Positions 1 through 7,508 are shown, counted from the first letter of the stretch. The stretch: 32,652 bases of DNA from Gp13-AA77 sp036521995 (GCA_036521995.1 DATDGR010000321.1:1-32652), one strand, 5' to 3'. Notes: generated by a model from the sequence alone, not told the origin. A program made the numbers and translations.

Positions 1-109
1 ACTGCGCACCCCGACCCCGTCGTTCGCGAGCATGCTGGGTGGGGACTCGGGAGACTTGGTTTTCTCACAAGCTCGGTAGGCCAAAGCGGCCCGGCCGAAG
101 ATCTGCAGT

Positions 110-357
110 ATGAACTTTGAGATCGTAAGCGAAATCTGGGACGTCGAAACCATCGCCAGCGGCAGTGTCATTCGCGACCTGCCCCGGCTTCGCAGAATCT
201 ACGGTCAGGGCCGATGGCGGAAGAAGAAGGGCATCGCCAAGGTTCGGCTCTTCGGTGGCAGACTACGGTTGCTGAATTACACTGGTACGAGGCGCATGGA
301 ATAGAGAAACGCGAAATCAAGCGCAAGCGGTATCTGGATAGCGAGTCCCCGCGATGA
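110..357 (+). pseudogene. Small conserved hypothetical protein, frameshifted
   Basis: The annotated frame opens at ATG 110 and gives 64 residues starting MNFEIVSEIWDVETIASGS, followed by a basic GRWRKKKG stretch, and stops at 304. The protein-like sequence does not end there. From about 271 another frame (-1 relative to the first) reads AELHWYEAHGIEKREIKRKR and stops at TGA 355-357. I recall intact proteins joining these two halves as a common hypothetical family of about 80 residues, so one base is probably missing near 266-271. The corrected gene ends in an ATGA overlap with the next gene at 354, the classic coupling arrangement, which supports the correction. Function unknown. It could be a real mutation or a sequencing or assembly error. 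Confidence 0.6.
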
Positions 358-590
358 CAAAATCGAACAAGAGCACAGCTCAATTCGCCGTGTGTATCGA
401 TAACTCGGGCTACCCCGTCTCGCTTGAGTTGCACAAGATCTATCGTCTGCTTCCTGATCAGGACGCCGCCGAAGACCACGATGTGCGTATCGTCGATGAG
501 AGCGGTGAGGACTACCTCTATCCTGCCAACCGTTTTGTCAGGATCGAATTACCAAGAGCCATCAAGCAGATCTTATTGAAGGCCTCATAA
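354..590 (+). CDS. Small conserved hypothetical protein
   Basis: A 78-residue protein, MTKSNKSTAQFAVCIDNSGY onward, with a motif KIYRLLPDQ and then VDESGEDYLYPANRFVRIEL. I recall this as a frequent hypothetical family found directly after the family of the preceding gene; no biochemical role is known to me. No signal peptide or membrane segment is visible. The ATG at 354 overlaps the frame-corrected stop of the upstream gene by 4 nt, so it was probably translated by coupling and may be poorly expressed now that the upstream frame is broken. No strong Shine-Dalgarno sequence is present. It converges on the molybdenum enzyme gene 50 nt away. Confidence 0.7.
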   Translation: MTKSNKSTAQFAVCIDNSGYPVSLELHKIYRLLPDQDAAEDHDVRIVDESGEDYLYPANRFVRIELPRAIKQILLKAS

Positions 591-639
591 GGCATTGGGC
601 TTGGCGGCGGGCCACAGTGGCGTCGCACCATTCGGCGAG

Positions 640-2805
640 CTAAGCCTTAAGCCCGCCTGGAGCCATTGGCAAGGAGCGTAGCCGGACACCGCTGGCGTCG
701 AAGACGGCGTTACCGATGGCGGGAGCCACGGCCATGATGGGCGTTTCTCCTGCGCCAGCCGAAGGCAGATCCTTGCGGTCCACGATCACGACTTCGACCG
801 CCGGCGCGTCGCTGAAACGCGGCACGCGGTAGCGCGAGAAGCGGTTGGTCAGGATTTTGCCATTCTCGAATTCGATCGCCTCGAAGAGCGCACCGCCGAG
901 ACCCATGACGTTCGCACCCGCGATCTGATTGCGCAGCCCATCAGGGTTGACGACAGCCCCGCATTCAAACGCCGTGACTAAGCGTACGACCCGAACCGCA
1001 CCGCTGGCGCGATCGACGGAAACCTCCGCGCAAGTGGCGACGTACCCGCCCTTTTCAACGCCTCCCCCGATTCCGAAACCGTGGCCGGGCGCAGGCTTCA
1101 CCTGGCCCCAGCCGAATTTCTCCGCCGCGGCATCGAAGACGACCCGCAGGCGGGCATCGGTCAGATTCCTGCGGCGGAACTCGAGCGGATCCAGCTTGGC
1201 GACGCGCGCCAATTCATCCATGTGCGACTCGCGCGCGAATTGATTCGCCGTGGCTGCCAAGCCCCGGTACGAACCCTGCCTGAGCGGCGAATCGCATGGG
1301 TGAAATTGAATGCGCTGGTTCGCAATATTGTATGGAGTGCCGATGCCAGACTCGCCGGAGTTGTAGTTGTGAAACTCCCAGGCGCTAATCGTGCCGTCGG
1401 CGCGCAAGCCGCTCTTGATTTCGATAACGCCCGCCGGGCGGAAATACGCCCAGGTGAGCTCCTCTTCACGAGTCCAGACTCGCTTCACAGGTGCGCCTGC
1501 CGCCCGCGCCAGTCGCGCCGCCTCCAGGGCTGCTTCGCCGGTGTGCTTGCCGCCATAGGCAGAACCCGTATCAGGCACCAGGACGCGAACCTGGTCCGCT
1601 GAAATATGAAACGCCTGCGCCAGATCATCGCGCACCGCAAAGGGCCGCTGCGTGCCGGTGTGAACGGTAAGCTTGCCGTCTTTCCACTCCGCCACGGCAG
1701 CCCGAGGTTCGAGCGGAGCGTGAGCAATATAGGCTACGGTATAGGTCGCCGCCAAACGGTTAGCGGCTGCGGCCAGTCCCTGATTGACAGATCCTGCAGT
1801 GTGCGCCGAGCTCTCGCGGCCGTCGTCCGAACCCTCAGCGTGGGACTTGAGATACTCGAAGATCTGGCGGCTCGAAGGCTGCGGCGTTTCCTTCCATTGC
1901 GCGTGAATGGCGCCGAGCGCCCGATCCGCGGCTTCCGCGCTTGGCGCGGCCACACCGACGAAGTCGCCGTCGTGGATCACGGTGATTTCTGGCATGGCTC
2001 GCGCCTGCCTGATGTCCACGGACGCGAGCTCGGCGCCAAACGACGGCGGCCGCAACACCTTGCCGTGCAGAAGCCCCGGCAATTCCAGGTCCGGTGTGTA
2101 CTTGTGTTTGCCGGTGACAAAGTCGCGGCCATCGACCTTGGGCACGGGCTTCCCGGCTACCCGCCACTCGGTGGCCGGGGTTAGAGGATCACTTTCAATT
2201 ACGGCTTTGGCCAGGCTTTGGCCCTGGGCGAGCCTGCCATATTCGAGTACCCGCCCACTTTTCCGGTCCCGAACCGCGCCGTCAGAAGCCACCAGCCAGC
2301 CTGGATCCACACCCCAGGTCTTGGCCGCCATGTCCACCAGCGTCTCCCGAGCCACCGAGGCCACGCGGCGCAGCTCCAAATTCATGGTGGGAGTCGTGCG
2401 GCTGCCAAAGGTTCCCATATCAAAGGGTACAAGGCTGGTGTCACCCATCACCAAGCTGATGCTAGCCAGCGGCGAATTCAGTTCCTCGGCCACGGCCTGC
2501 GTCAGAGAGGTGCGAATGTTCTGGCCCATCTCCACTTTGCCGGTGTAAACGGTCACCGCGCCGTTCTCAGCGATTTGGAGCCAGGCACCCATCTCGCGAG
2601 GCAGTTCCTCTCCGCGGAACCCACGACCAGCCCCGGATTCTTGAAAGGCCGCAGTCTTCCGGACCAGCAGAAAGACGGCGATCCCGCCGCCCATCGACTT
2701 GAGAAATTCGCGACGGGCGAACCCGAAATCGTAGAGGGGCTTCTCGGCAAACTCGTAACGCTCGGGCTCCACCGCTTCGAGTTGGCGCCCAATCGAGCTA
2801 CTCAC
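640..2805 (-). CDS. Molybdopterin-binding oxidoreductase large subunit (IorB/CoxL-like)
   Basis: A 721-residue xanthine dehydrogenase/aldehyde oxidase family subunit, closest in layout to isoquinoline 1-oxidoreductase beta and nicotinate dehydrogenase B subunits. I place the start at GTG 2805: it overlaps the stop of the 2Fe-2S gene (GTGA) and has AAGGAG 8 nt upstream, whereas the longer ATG at 2880 lies inside that gene. A twin-arginine motif, ARREFLK (Arg31-Arg32), followed by a short hydrophobic stretch suggests Tat export. A cofactor-binding segment (GKVEMGQNIRTSL, about 89-101) comes first, then an a/b hammerhead region (KVDGRDFVTGKHKY), then the main Mo domain. GAGE at 684-687 supplies the conserved catalytic glutamate (Glu687). 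No FAD subunit or cytochrome domain is adjacent, so the electron acceptor is unknown. Substrate cannot be read from the sequence; N-heterocycles or aldehydes are typical. Confidence 0.9.
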   Translation of the reverse strand: MSSSIGRQLEAVEPERYEFAEKPLYDFGFARREFLKSMGGGIAVFLLVRKTAAFQESGAGRGFRGEELPREMGAWLQIAENGAVTVYTGKVEMGQNIRTSLTQAVAEELNSPLASISLVMGDTSLVPFDMGTFGSRTTPTMNLELRRVASVARETLVDMAAKTWGVDPGWLVASDGAVRDRKSGRVLEYGRLAQGQSLAKAVIESDPLTPATEWRVAGKPVPKVDGRDFVTGKHKYTPDLELPGLLHGKVLRPPSFGAELASVDIRQARAMPEITVIHDGDFVGVAAPSAEAADRALGAIHAQWKETPQPSSRQIFEYLKSHAEGSDDGRESSAHTAGSVNQGLAAAANRLAATYTVAYIAHAPLEPRAAVAEWKDGKLTVHTGTQRPFAVRDDLAQAFHISADQVRVLVPDTGSAYGGKHTGEAALEAARLARAAGAPVKRVWTREEELTWAYFRPAGVIEIKSGLRADGTISAWEFHNYNSGESGIGTPYNIANQRIQFHPCDSPLRQGSYRGLAATANQFARESHMDELARVAKLDPLEFRRRNLTDARLRVVFDAAAEKFGWGQVKPAPGHGFGIGGGVEKGGYVATCAEVSVDRASGAVRVVRLVTAFECGAVVNPDGLRNQIAGANVMGLGGALFEAIEFENGKILTNRFSRYRVPRFSDAPAVEVVIVDRKDLPSAGAGETPIMAVAPAIGNAVFDASGVRLRSLPMAPGGLKA

Positions 2806-3281
2806 CCTTGTGACTCCTTCATCGATCGAGCCGCCCGCCGAATGGCCTCGATGATGCGCGGGTAAACTCCACAGCGGCACATATTGCCGTTCATTCCGCG
2901 AGCAATCTGTTCGTCGGTTGGATCAGGATGATCTTTCAGGAAGGCCACGCCGGCCATGATCATGCCGGAGGTACAGTAGGCGCATTGGAAGGCGCCCTCA
3001 TCGAGAAAGGCTTGTTGCAAGGGGTGGAGGTGGCCGCTCTTTTCGAGACCCTCGATCGTCAGCACCTGACTACTGCCGGCCGAGGTCGCCGGGGTCAGGC
3101 AGGAACGCCGCGGCTTGCCATCGATCAGCACCGTGCAGGCGCCGCACTGTCCCTCACCACAGCCGTACTTCGAGCCCGTCAGGCCGAGCCGGTCGCGCAG
3201 CACGCTCAGCAGGCTGGCATCAGGCTCGGCCTGAACCGAGTATTCCGTGCCGTTGATCCGAAGCTTGAAGCTGCTGGCCAC
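2802..3281 (-). CDS. (2Fe-2S)-binding subunit of molybdenum hydroxylase
   Basis: A 159-residue small subunit carrying two [2Fe-2S] clusters. The ferredoxin-type cluster ligands are Cys41, Cys46, Cys49 and Cys61 (CGEGQCGAC then C); the helical-domain ligands are Cys100, Cys103, Cys135 and Cys137 (CAYC, CRC). All eight are present. It relays electrons from the Mo centre of the partner subunit. It has no signal peptide, so it would be co-exported with the Tat-bearing partner if export occurs. The start is GTG 3281, giving the usual N-terminus of this family; no good Shine-Dalgarno sequence is visible. It is the first gene of a two-gene operon, with a 4-nt overlap to the large subunit. Confidence 0.92.
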   Translation of the reverse strand: MASSFKLRINGTEYSVQAEPDASLLSVLRDRLGLTGSKYGCGEGQCGACTVLIDGKPRRSCLTPATSAGSSQVLTIEGLEKSGHLHPLQQAFLDEGAFQCAYCTSGMIMAGVAFLKDHPDPTDEQIARGMNGNMCRCGVYPRIIEAIRRAARSMKESQG

Positions 3282-3373
3282 GATCCGTCGCTACAGTGAC
3301 GCCTCAACGTCAAAAGCAAGAAGAGCCGCCTGGCGGCGGCGCAGGCCCGCCACCTGCACGGTTGCCACTTTTG

Positions 3374-3610
3374 TCAAACTCGTCTCAGGGATCGCACAAT
3401 CACGACCAGAATCACGGCCCCGAGCACGGCGACAACAATACTATAAATCAAGCCGCCGCCGTAGATGTTAAAGAATCGCATGATCTCGCCGCCAATGAAG
3501 CCACCGATGATGCCAAGCACGATGTCTCCAATGACGCCGTAGCCGGAACCCTTCATGATCTTCCCGGTCAGCCAACCTGCGATCAGCCCTACGATAATCC
3601 AGTAAAGCAT
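3374..3610 (-). CDS. GlsB/YeaQ/YmgE family membrane protein
   Basis: A 78-residue protein with three hydrophobic segments (IIVGLIAGWLTGKIM, VIGDIVLGIIGGFIGGEIM, IYSIVVAVLGAVILVVIV). The glycine-rich GDIVLGIIGGFIGG motif is typical of the transglycosylase-associated/YeaQ family, small inner-membrane proteins induced by general or envelope stress. Molecular function is not established for the family. The ATG at 3610 is preceded by GGAGGAGGTG about 7 nt upstream, an excellent ribosome site. A weak promoter-like pair (TTGCTT, 17 nt, TACAAC on the minus strand, 3672-3700) lies upstream. Its minus-strand neighbours are also small stress-type genes. Confidence 0.88.
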   Translation of the reverse strand: MLYWIIVGLIAGWLTGKIMKGSGYGVIGDIVLGIIGGFIGGEIMRFFNIYGGGLIYSIVVAVLGAVILVVIVRSLRRV

Positions 3611-3756
3611 CGGCTTTCACCTCCTCCCGGCGCCTCAACTGGGTTGCTCCCCCGCCAAAGACACGCGAAGAGTTGTACTCGAATTCCGCCGTCGAAGCAA
3701 GCACAAAACATGAGACGTGTCGATGCGGTCGAGTCTCCTGCCATTCTGCCGCGCGC

Positions 3757-4116
3757 TCAGAGTTTTCCACTCGAAGGCGGCGGAAGGTAGCGTTCCAATT
3801 GCTCCAGAAGAGACCGGTCGCCCAGACGCCCGGCCGCGCGGGCATGCTCCCACGCCTCTTCGTAATGGCCTGTGACTGCCAGGGCGCGGCCCAGACTCAC
3901 GTGCGGAGCCGCGTAGGTAGGATCGAGTTCAATGGCTTGGCGGAAATGATCGAGGGCAGCCTCCCGGTCACCACGAAAATAGGTCAGCGTGCCTAAGGCG
4001 AAGTGGGCGCCGGCGTTCCGCGAGTTGCGCTGAAGAATCGCCTGCTGCTCGGCGATAGCCTGCTCGACATCCTGGTCGAGCGTTGGCTGAACAACTTCCC
4101 GGCGCCAGAAGGACAT
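3757..4116 (-). CDS. Small tetratricopeptide-repeat protein
   Basis: A 119-residue protein with two clear TPR units: AGAHFALGTLTYFRGDREAA to ELDP (about 35-68), then YAAPHVSLGRALAVTGHYEE (about 69-102). An acidic helical N-terminus precedes them and a proline-rich tail (LPPPSSGKL) follows. No signal peptide or membrane segment, so a cytoplasmic protein-interaction role is inferred; the partner is unknown. I use ATG 4116 rather than the TTG two codons upstream; both lack a strong Shine-Dalgarno sequence. The upstream 92-residue gene ends 52 nt away on the same strand, so co-transcription is plausible. Confidence 0.75.
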   Translation of the reverse strand: MSFWRREVVQPTLDQDVEQAIAEQQAILQRNSRNAGAHFALGTLTYFRGDREAALDHFRQAIELDPTYAAPHVSLGRALAVTGHYEEAWEHARAAGRLGDRSLLEQLERYLPPPSSGKL

Positions 4117-4168
4117 AGTCAACTAGCGAGCCCCGGCACTCGAAACCCGTTGGCGTCCCTTCGTTTCC

Positions 4169-4447
4169 TCATGCCGGCGTGAACTGCTTGAGCTCCTGGT
4201 CGATGTCAGGCGGCGTGAGGCGTTCGCCGTCATTGAGCCGATCGAGGAGCTGGCCGATCGCCTCCTTGGCCTGTTCTTTCCGATAGTTCCTGATGAAGCC
4301 GTCGTAAAAGTGGTCGCCGGCCATGGCCCGGTTGATCTCAGTCTCCTTGTTGTGGTCCTGAAGCTCGGTGAAATAGACCACGCGGTAGCGGCCCTGGTAA
4401 GGCTCGCGGTAGATCTCGAACATGATCTTGTCGGACTCAAAGGGCAT
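4169..4447 (-). CDS. Conserved hypothetical protein
   Basis: A 92-residue soluble protein beginning MPFESDKIMFEIYREPYQGR, with a central VVYFTELQDHNKETEINRAM and a helical C-terminus (AKEAIGQLLDRLNDGERL). It looks like a real compact protein and I recall similar hypotheticals, but I cannot assign a domain or function. The start at ATG 4447 is chosen over an in-frame ATG 30 nt upstream because GGGGAG sits 7 nt before it. It lies between the small membrane protein and the TPR gene on the same strand. Confidence 0.72.
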   Translation of the reverse strand: MPFESDKIMFEIYREPYQGRYRVVYFTELQDHNKETEINRAMAGDHFYDGFIRNYRKEQAKEAIGQLLDRLNDGERLTPPDIDQELKQFTPA

Positions 4448-4599
4448 CGGCAGACTCCCCGCTTTCGATGCGGCCACCCATCGCTGACCGGGGACCCGAA
4501 TGTGCCTCGCTCAAAGACGGTCAACAGCTTCGGGCCCAATCTTATCACGCTTGGCTCAGGGCCTTCCTGAACCTTTCGGGAACCCCCGCGGACGGCCGG

Positions 4600-4782
4600 T
4601 CATTTCCTGTCGAGCAGACCCAGGCGTTCAACGATGATGCCTGCGATGGCCAGGAACGCCAAGGCCATAATCATCATCTCCAACCCATCGAAGATGTAGG
4701 CCAGAAAGACGACCACCAGAGACAAGGCCCAGAAGACAATCAGCCCCACAGACCACAGTTTCTGATCCGAATCTGCAGACAA
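4600..4782 (-). CDS. Small two-helix membrane protein
   Basis: About 60 residues with two hydrophobic helices, LWSVGLIVFWALSLVVVFLA and EMMIMALAFLAIAGIIVERL, and a short charged tail (LLDRK). Topology suggests both ends on the same side of the membrane. No family recognised. No ATG is available at the N-terminus; the best start is TTG 4782, with GGAGGG about 8 nt upstream, while TTG 4797 would add five residues. A perfect hairpin lies just upstream (4804-4826). Function unknown. Confidence 0.5.
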   Translation of the reverse strand: MSADSDQKLWSVGLIVFWALSLVVVFLAYIFDGLEMMIMALAFLAIAGIIVERLGLLDRK

Positions 4783-4803
4783 ACTTGTGCCCTCCAAACG
4801 AAA

Positions 4804-4826
4804 AGGGAGGAGCAGCGCTCCTCCCT
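4804..4826 (-). terminator. Hairpin, possible intrinsic terminator
   Basis: AGGGAGGAGC and GCTCCTCCCT form a perfect 10-bp stem around a 3-nt loop. On the minus strand the stem runs into TTTTCGTTT, so it could end transcription coming from the degraded strip or the radical SAM gene before the small membrane gene. The arm also contains GGAGG, so the stem could hide a ribosome site, but no start codon is placed to use it. Confidence 0.5.
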
Positions 4827-4949
4827 GAAGCTACCACGTCGACAGCCTAACAGCAAAGACGACCCGGACCGGATCACCATCATCAACGAGGCGCTCAACA
4901 GGTCGTGATCCTTGCGGTGCACCGCCTGCCCGAGCTTGGTTCAACTCCT

Positions 4950-5077
4950 TTAGAAACTCTGCCGGCCGCGCTCAGCCTTGTCGCGGCGCCGCGCCTTATC
5001 ATCGAGATAGCGCTGGCCCTTGAGCAGCTTGATGCCCGCCTGCCACACGGGAGCCGCTCGAAGCGGTCGTCGGTCAT
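4950..5077 (-). pseudogene. Frameshifted mini-gene, unknown family
   Basis: ATG 5077 opens MTDDRFERLP. After that the coherent sequence moves to another frame, VWQAGIKLLKGQRYLDDKAR and on to GRQSF, with stop TAA at 4950-4952. Restoring one C in the CTCCC run gives a continuous 42-residue protein reading ...ERLPVWQAGIKL.... The FERLPVWQ start resembles the N-terminus of four-helix-bundle (23S IVS-type) proteins, but the rest does not follow that family, so no assignment is made. No Shine-Dalgarno sequence. It may be a decayed gene, a sequencing error in a C-run, or chance. Confidence 0.35.
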
Positions 5078-5104
5078 CTTCTTGTGTTCCGAAATCTCAA
5101 ATCC

Positions 5105-5233
5105 TTAATGGTATGGAAGACCGGGAGCACCGTCTCCGCATCTGGGACACTTTCTCTCAAAGATGTCCGCTCCATTCGCACCATAATTGTGACCGCACTT
5201 GCTGCATCCCAACTGGTAACGAGGGATTCCCAA
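5105..5233 (-). CDS. Mini zinc-ribbon protein
   Basis: A 42-residue reading frame too short for usual ORF callers. It contains two CxxC knuckles, GCSKCGHNYGANGADIFERK followed by CPRC, with Cys10, Cys13, Cys29 and Cys32 placed to bind one zinc ion, and a closing GAPGLPYH. I recall this NGADIFERKCPxC pattern from small hypothetical proteins and from C-termini of longer ones. No ATG exists; TTG 5233 is the likeliest start and the frame is closed by a stop about 13 codons further upstream. No convincing Shine-Dalgarno sequence, so it may be the intact 3' end of a broken longer gene. It sits between two frameshifted remnants. Confidence 0.5.
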   Translation of the reverse strand: MGIPRYQLGCSKCGHNYGANGADIFERKCPRCGDGAPGLPYH

Positions 5234-5284
5234 GGAAGGCCCCGGCGCGTCAGAAGCGCCCTGCGGGCTTCAAGCCGGTTGTCA

Positions 5285-5470
5285 TTAGAGCAGCTTGCGG
5301 AACTCGTCGATGGTGAGCCCGGCATAACGGACGATACCGGCCCTGGGTGATGGCGTTAACTCGGTTGTGTCGCGGGATGGTCATCCTGCGACGCTGGCCG
5401 CTGCTCATGACGATGTGCGTGCCGTGCCGCAAGACCCGAAAGCCTGCTCTTTCCGTTCTCCGACCCGATC
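5285..5470 (-). pseudogene. HicA/YcfA-like toxin remnant, frameshifted
   Basis: Reading on the minus strand gives SGRRTERAGFRVLRHGTHIV, then MSSGQRRRMTIPRHNRVNAI, and after a one-base shift near 5335-5342 GIVRYAGLTIDEFRKLL and stop TAA 5285-5287. The G(S/T)H core histidine, the TIPRH strand and the terminal AGLTIDEFRKLL are hallmarks of HicA mRNA-interferase toxins. The N-terminus is degenerate: residues seem deleted between SGR and AGF, and no start codon remains, because the frame runs back into the radical SAM gene. No HicB antitoxin is recognisable beside it. I infer an inactivated toxin of a former hicAB pair. Confidence 0.6.
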
Positions 5471-5475
5471 GCCTG

Positions 5476-7134
5476 TCACGCGACCTGCGCTTGTGCGGCC
5501 TCGCGTAGCGCCCCGACGAGCGTCTCTTCGTGCCGGAACACGAAGTCGTTCCGCTCGCGCACCAGATCGTCAATCCAGCGGCGGCAATGGGCCTGAAGAA
5601 TGGATGTTGACAAGGTGTTCGCCGCACCCTCCGCGTAGACAAGTGACAGGTCCTCGACCACCCGGAAAAGCAGCTCGTTGCTGTCCCGCGTGATCGCCCG
5701 CACCCGCTGCTTGTAAGCCGGCATGCCTGGGAGTTGCGGGAAAAGGCGATCGAGGATGGCGATTTCGTTCCACACCCAGTTCAATTGGGGAGACAACGCG
5801 CGGTATCCGTGGACCCACCCGGTGACGTCGACGGTGCGCGCGAGTTCCTCATAAAACGCGTCGAGCCGGGGATCGAGAAAGTCGTAGCTGGGATTGCAGA
5901 CGTCGCCGCGCAGCCTGCCCGCGCGCGCCAGATCGTCCTTAATCGGTGTACCATCGTAGGGCAGCATGCGGCAGAAGACCGCCCCCGCGCTACCGTCGCC
6001 CACAATCGTGCGTAGGAAGCGCACGTTCTCGCGCACCGACTCGAAAGTGCTGGAGGGATCGAAGAGCATGAACCCGAATTCAAACATCAGGCCGACTTGC
6101 TTGAGAATCTCCACCGCCCGGATGTTCTGTTCCACCGTCACCTGCTTGTGCAGTGTCTTCAATCCTTCTTCGCTGCCGGACTCGAGGCCCATATAGACCA
6201 GGTAAAGCCCGGCGTCGCGCATCGTGCTGAACATAGCGGGCTCGACCACGTCGGCGCGGCAGTTCATCTTCCAGATCACCCGGCCCACCAATCCGCTCTT
6301 GTGCATCTCGTTGACGAATTCGCCGGCCCAGCGATGCCATACCGGGCCAAAGAGCGGGAAGTCGTCATCCTGGAAAAGAAAGATGGTAATGCCGCGCTCC
6401 TCGTGAAGGGCGCGCATTTCCCGGACTACCTGGGCGGGCTTGCGGGTGCGCACCATCTTGCCGGGCGCCGTGCGGTAGAACATGTGGATGGAGCAGAAGG
6501 AGCACGTCCGGGCGCAGCCGCGGCTTGCCAGCAGCGGCATGGCCTTGCGTCCAAGCACCTTTTGCGGCTCCCAGTTCCGCTCCGGATAGGGCAGTACGTC
6601 GAGATCGGCCACCAGCGGCCGCATAGGCGTGGCGATAAATTCAGAGTCCTGCCGGTAAGCAATGCCCTGGACCTGGCGCCAGTCGCGGTTCGTGCCCAGA
6701 AGATCGACCAGTTCCAGGAGCGTGAACTCGCCTTCGAAGCGGACCACGCTGTCGAGATCCGGAACCAGTTTTAGCGTGTCCTGGTAGTTGAGGCTGGCGA
6801 AGTGTCCGCCCATGGTGAGGTGGCAGGTCACGTCCTCGGCGCGCAAGCGACGCAGTAACGAGTCGAACCGCCGGATGTAGAACTGAAAAATCAATGAGAA
6901 GCCTACCAGAATGGGATCCGCCGCCTTGATCCCCTGGACGATCTCGTCCTCGCTGGCCTCAACGTCAAAAATCCTCACGGAGTACCCGCGCGAACGCAAA
7001 GTGGAAGCAAGATACCCGAGCCCGAGATTCCCCTGGCGCTGGAATCCGACCAGCACGACCGGGCGGGAGGTGTCTCGCTGGCGCTCTCCCCATACGCCAC
7101 CGTCGAGCATGGTAAGCGGAGACAGTTCTGACAT
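5476..7134 (-). CDS. B12-binding domain radical SAM protein
   Basis: A 552-residue class B-type radical SAM enzyme. The N-terminal 25-160 region has the Rossmann-like cobalamin-binding fold (VVLVGFQRQGNLGLGYLAS ... FDVEA). The SAM/[4Fe-4S] motif follows as CARTCSFC (Cys207, Cys211, Cys214), then the radical SAM barrel with a DDDF strand and a YMGLESGSEEGL segment. The C-terminal 150 residues are helical and unassigned. Such enzymes methylate or rearrange unactivated carbons in small molecules or peptides; the substrate is not readable. I choose ATG 7134 (GGAGG 6 nt upstream) over the longer GTG/ATG frames. Upstream on the same strand is a 67-residue small protein followed by a strong terminator, a layout like peptide and modifying enzyme. 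Downstream it abuts a HicA remnant. Confidence 0.88.
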   Translation of the reverse strand: MSELSPLTMLDGGVWGERQRDTSRPVVLVGFQRQGNLGLGYLASTLRSRGYSVRIFDVEASEDEIVQGIKAADPILVGFSLIFQFYIRRFDSLLRRLRAEDVTCHLTMGGHFASLNYQDTLKLVPDLDSVVRFEGEFTLLELVDLLGTNRDWRQVQGIAYRQDSEFIATPMRPLVADLDVLPYPERNWEPQKVLGRKAMPLLASRGCARTCSFCSIHMFYRTAPGKMVRTRKPAQVVREMRALHEERGITIFLFQDDDFPLFGPVWHRWAGEFVNEMHKSGLVGRVIWKMNCRADVVEPAMFSTMRDAGLYLVYMGLESGSEEGLKTLHKQVTVEQNIRAVEILKQVGLMFEFGFMLFDPSSTFESVRENVRFLRTIVGDGSAGAVFCRMLPYDGTPIKDDLARAGRLRGDVCNPSYDFLDPRLDAFYEELARTVDVTGWVHGYRALSPQLNWVWNEIAILDRLFPQLPGMPAYKQRVRAITRDSNELLFRVVEDLSLVYAEGAANTLSTSILQAHCRRWIDDLVRERNDFVFRHEETLVGALREAAQAQVA

Positions 7135-7169
7135 GGCACTCCTCCTTCGCGCGAACAGGACCCAGCGCA

Positions 7170-7221
7170 GAAATAAGAAAAGAAGTTGCGGGTTGCCCGT
7201 GGGCCGAGCGACCCGCAACTT
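7170..7221 (-). terminator. Strong intrinsic terminator between small protein and radical SAM gene
   Basis: On the minus strand AAGTTGCGGGT (7221-7211) pairs perfectly with ACCCGCAACTT (7193-7183) across a 17-nt loop, followed directly by CTTTTCTTATTTC. Stem plus U-rich tail is a textbook Rho-independent terminator. It begins 18 nt after the stop of the 67-residue gene and ends about 35 nt before the radical SAM start, so it should limit read-through and give more small protein than enzyme. Confidence 0.82.
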
Positions 7222-7239
7222 GTTTCCCGAGCCCAGCGG

Positions 7240-7443
7240 CTAGGACTTTGTCTTCTGGAACGCGGCCTTGGCAGCCTGAATGGCCTTCGTTTGAGCCGCC
7301 AGAAGGTCCTGGTGATAGTTCAACCTGACGAGGGCCAACTGCTGCTGTGTGCCCGCGTCCAACTGCTGGTTCTCCCAGGGGGGGCCGATCGGGTCCCACC
7401 AGATGTGCGGATTGTAGTAAAGAGCTTCCTTGAAGTCTGCCAC
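7240..7443 (-). CDS. 67-residue small protein, candidate substrate of the radical SAM enzyme
   Basis: Unrecognised 67-residue protein. The first third is dense in aromatic and proline residues (ALYYNPHIWWDPIGPPWENQ), and the remainder is a predicted amphipathic helix (QQQLALVRLNYHQDLLAAQT, then AKAAFQKTKS). No cysteine, signal peptide or membrane segment. I start it at GTG 7443 because AGGAGG lies 5 nt upstream; a longer in-frame extension to 7596 has no ribosome site and crosses an upstream hairpin. It is followed by a strong terminator and then the B12 radical SAM gene. That order, a small, highly translated gene and a terminated junction before the enzyme, is typical of RiPP precursors and modifying enzymes, but the usual leader/core composition is not evident. 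A partner or unrelated small protein is possible. Confidence 0.65.
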   Translation of the reverse strand: MADFKEALYYNPHIWWDPIGPPWENQQLDAGTQQQLALVRLNYHQDLLAAQTKAIQAAKAAFQKTKS

Positions 7444-7508
7444 CTTAGCCTCCTTTTGGTAAATTGTCTGCCCATGGTTGGTGCCACGTAAGCCAGTCTT
7501 GCGAATCG

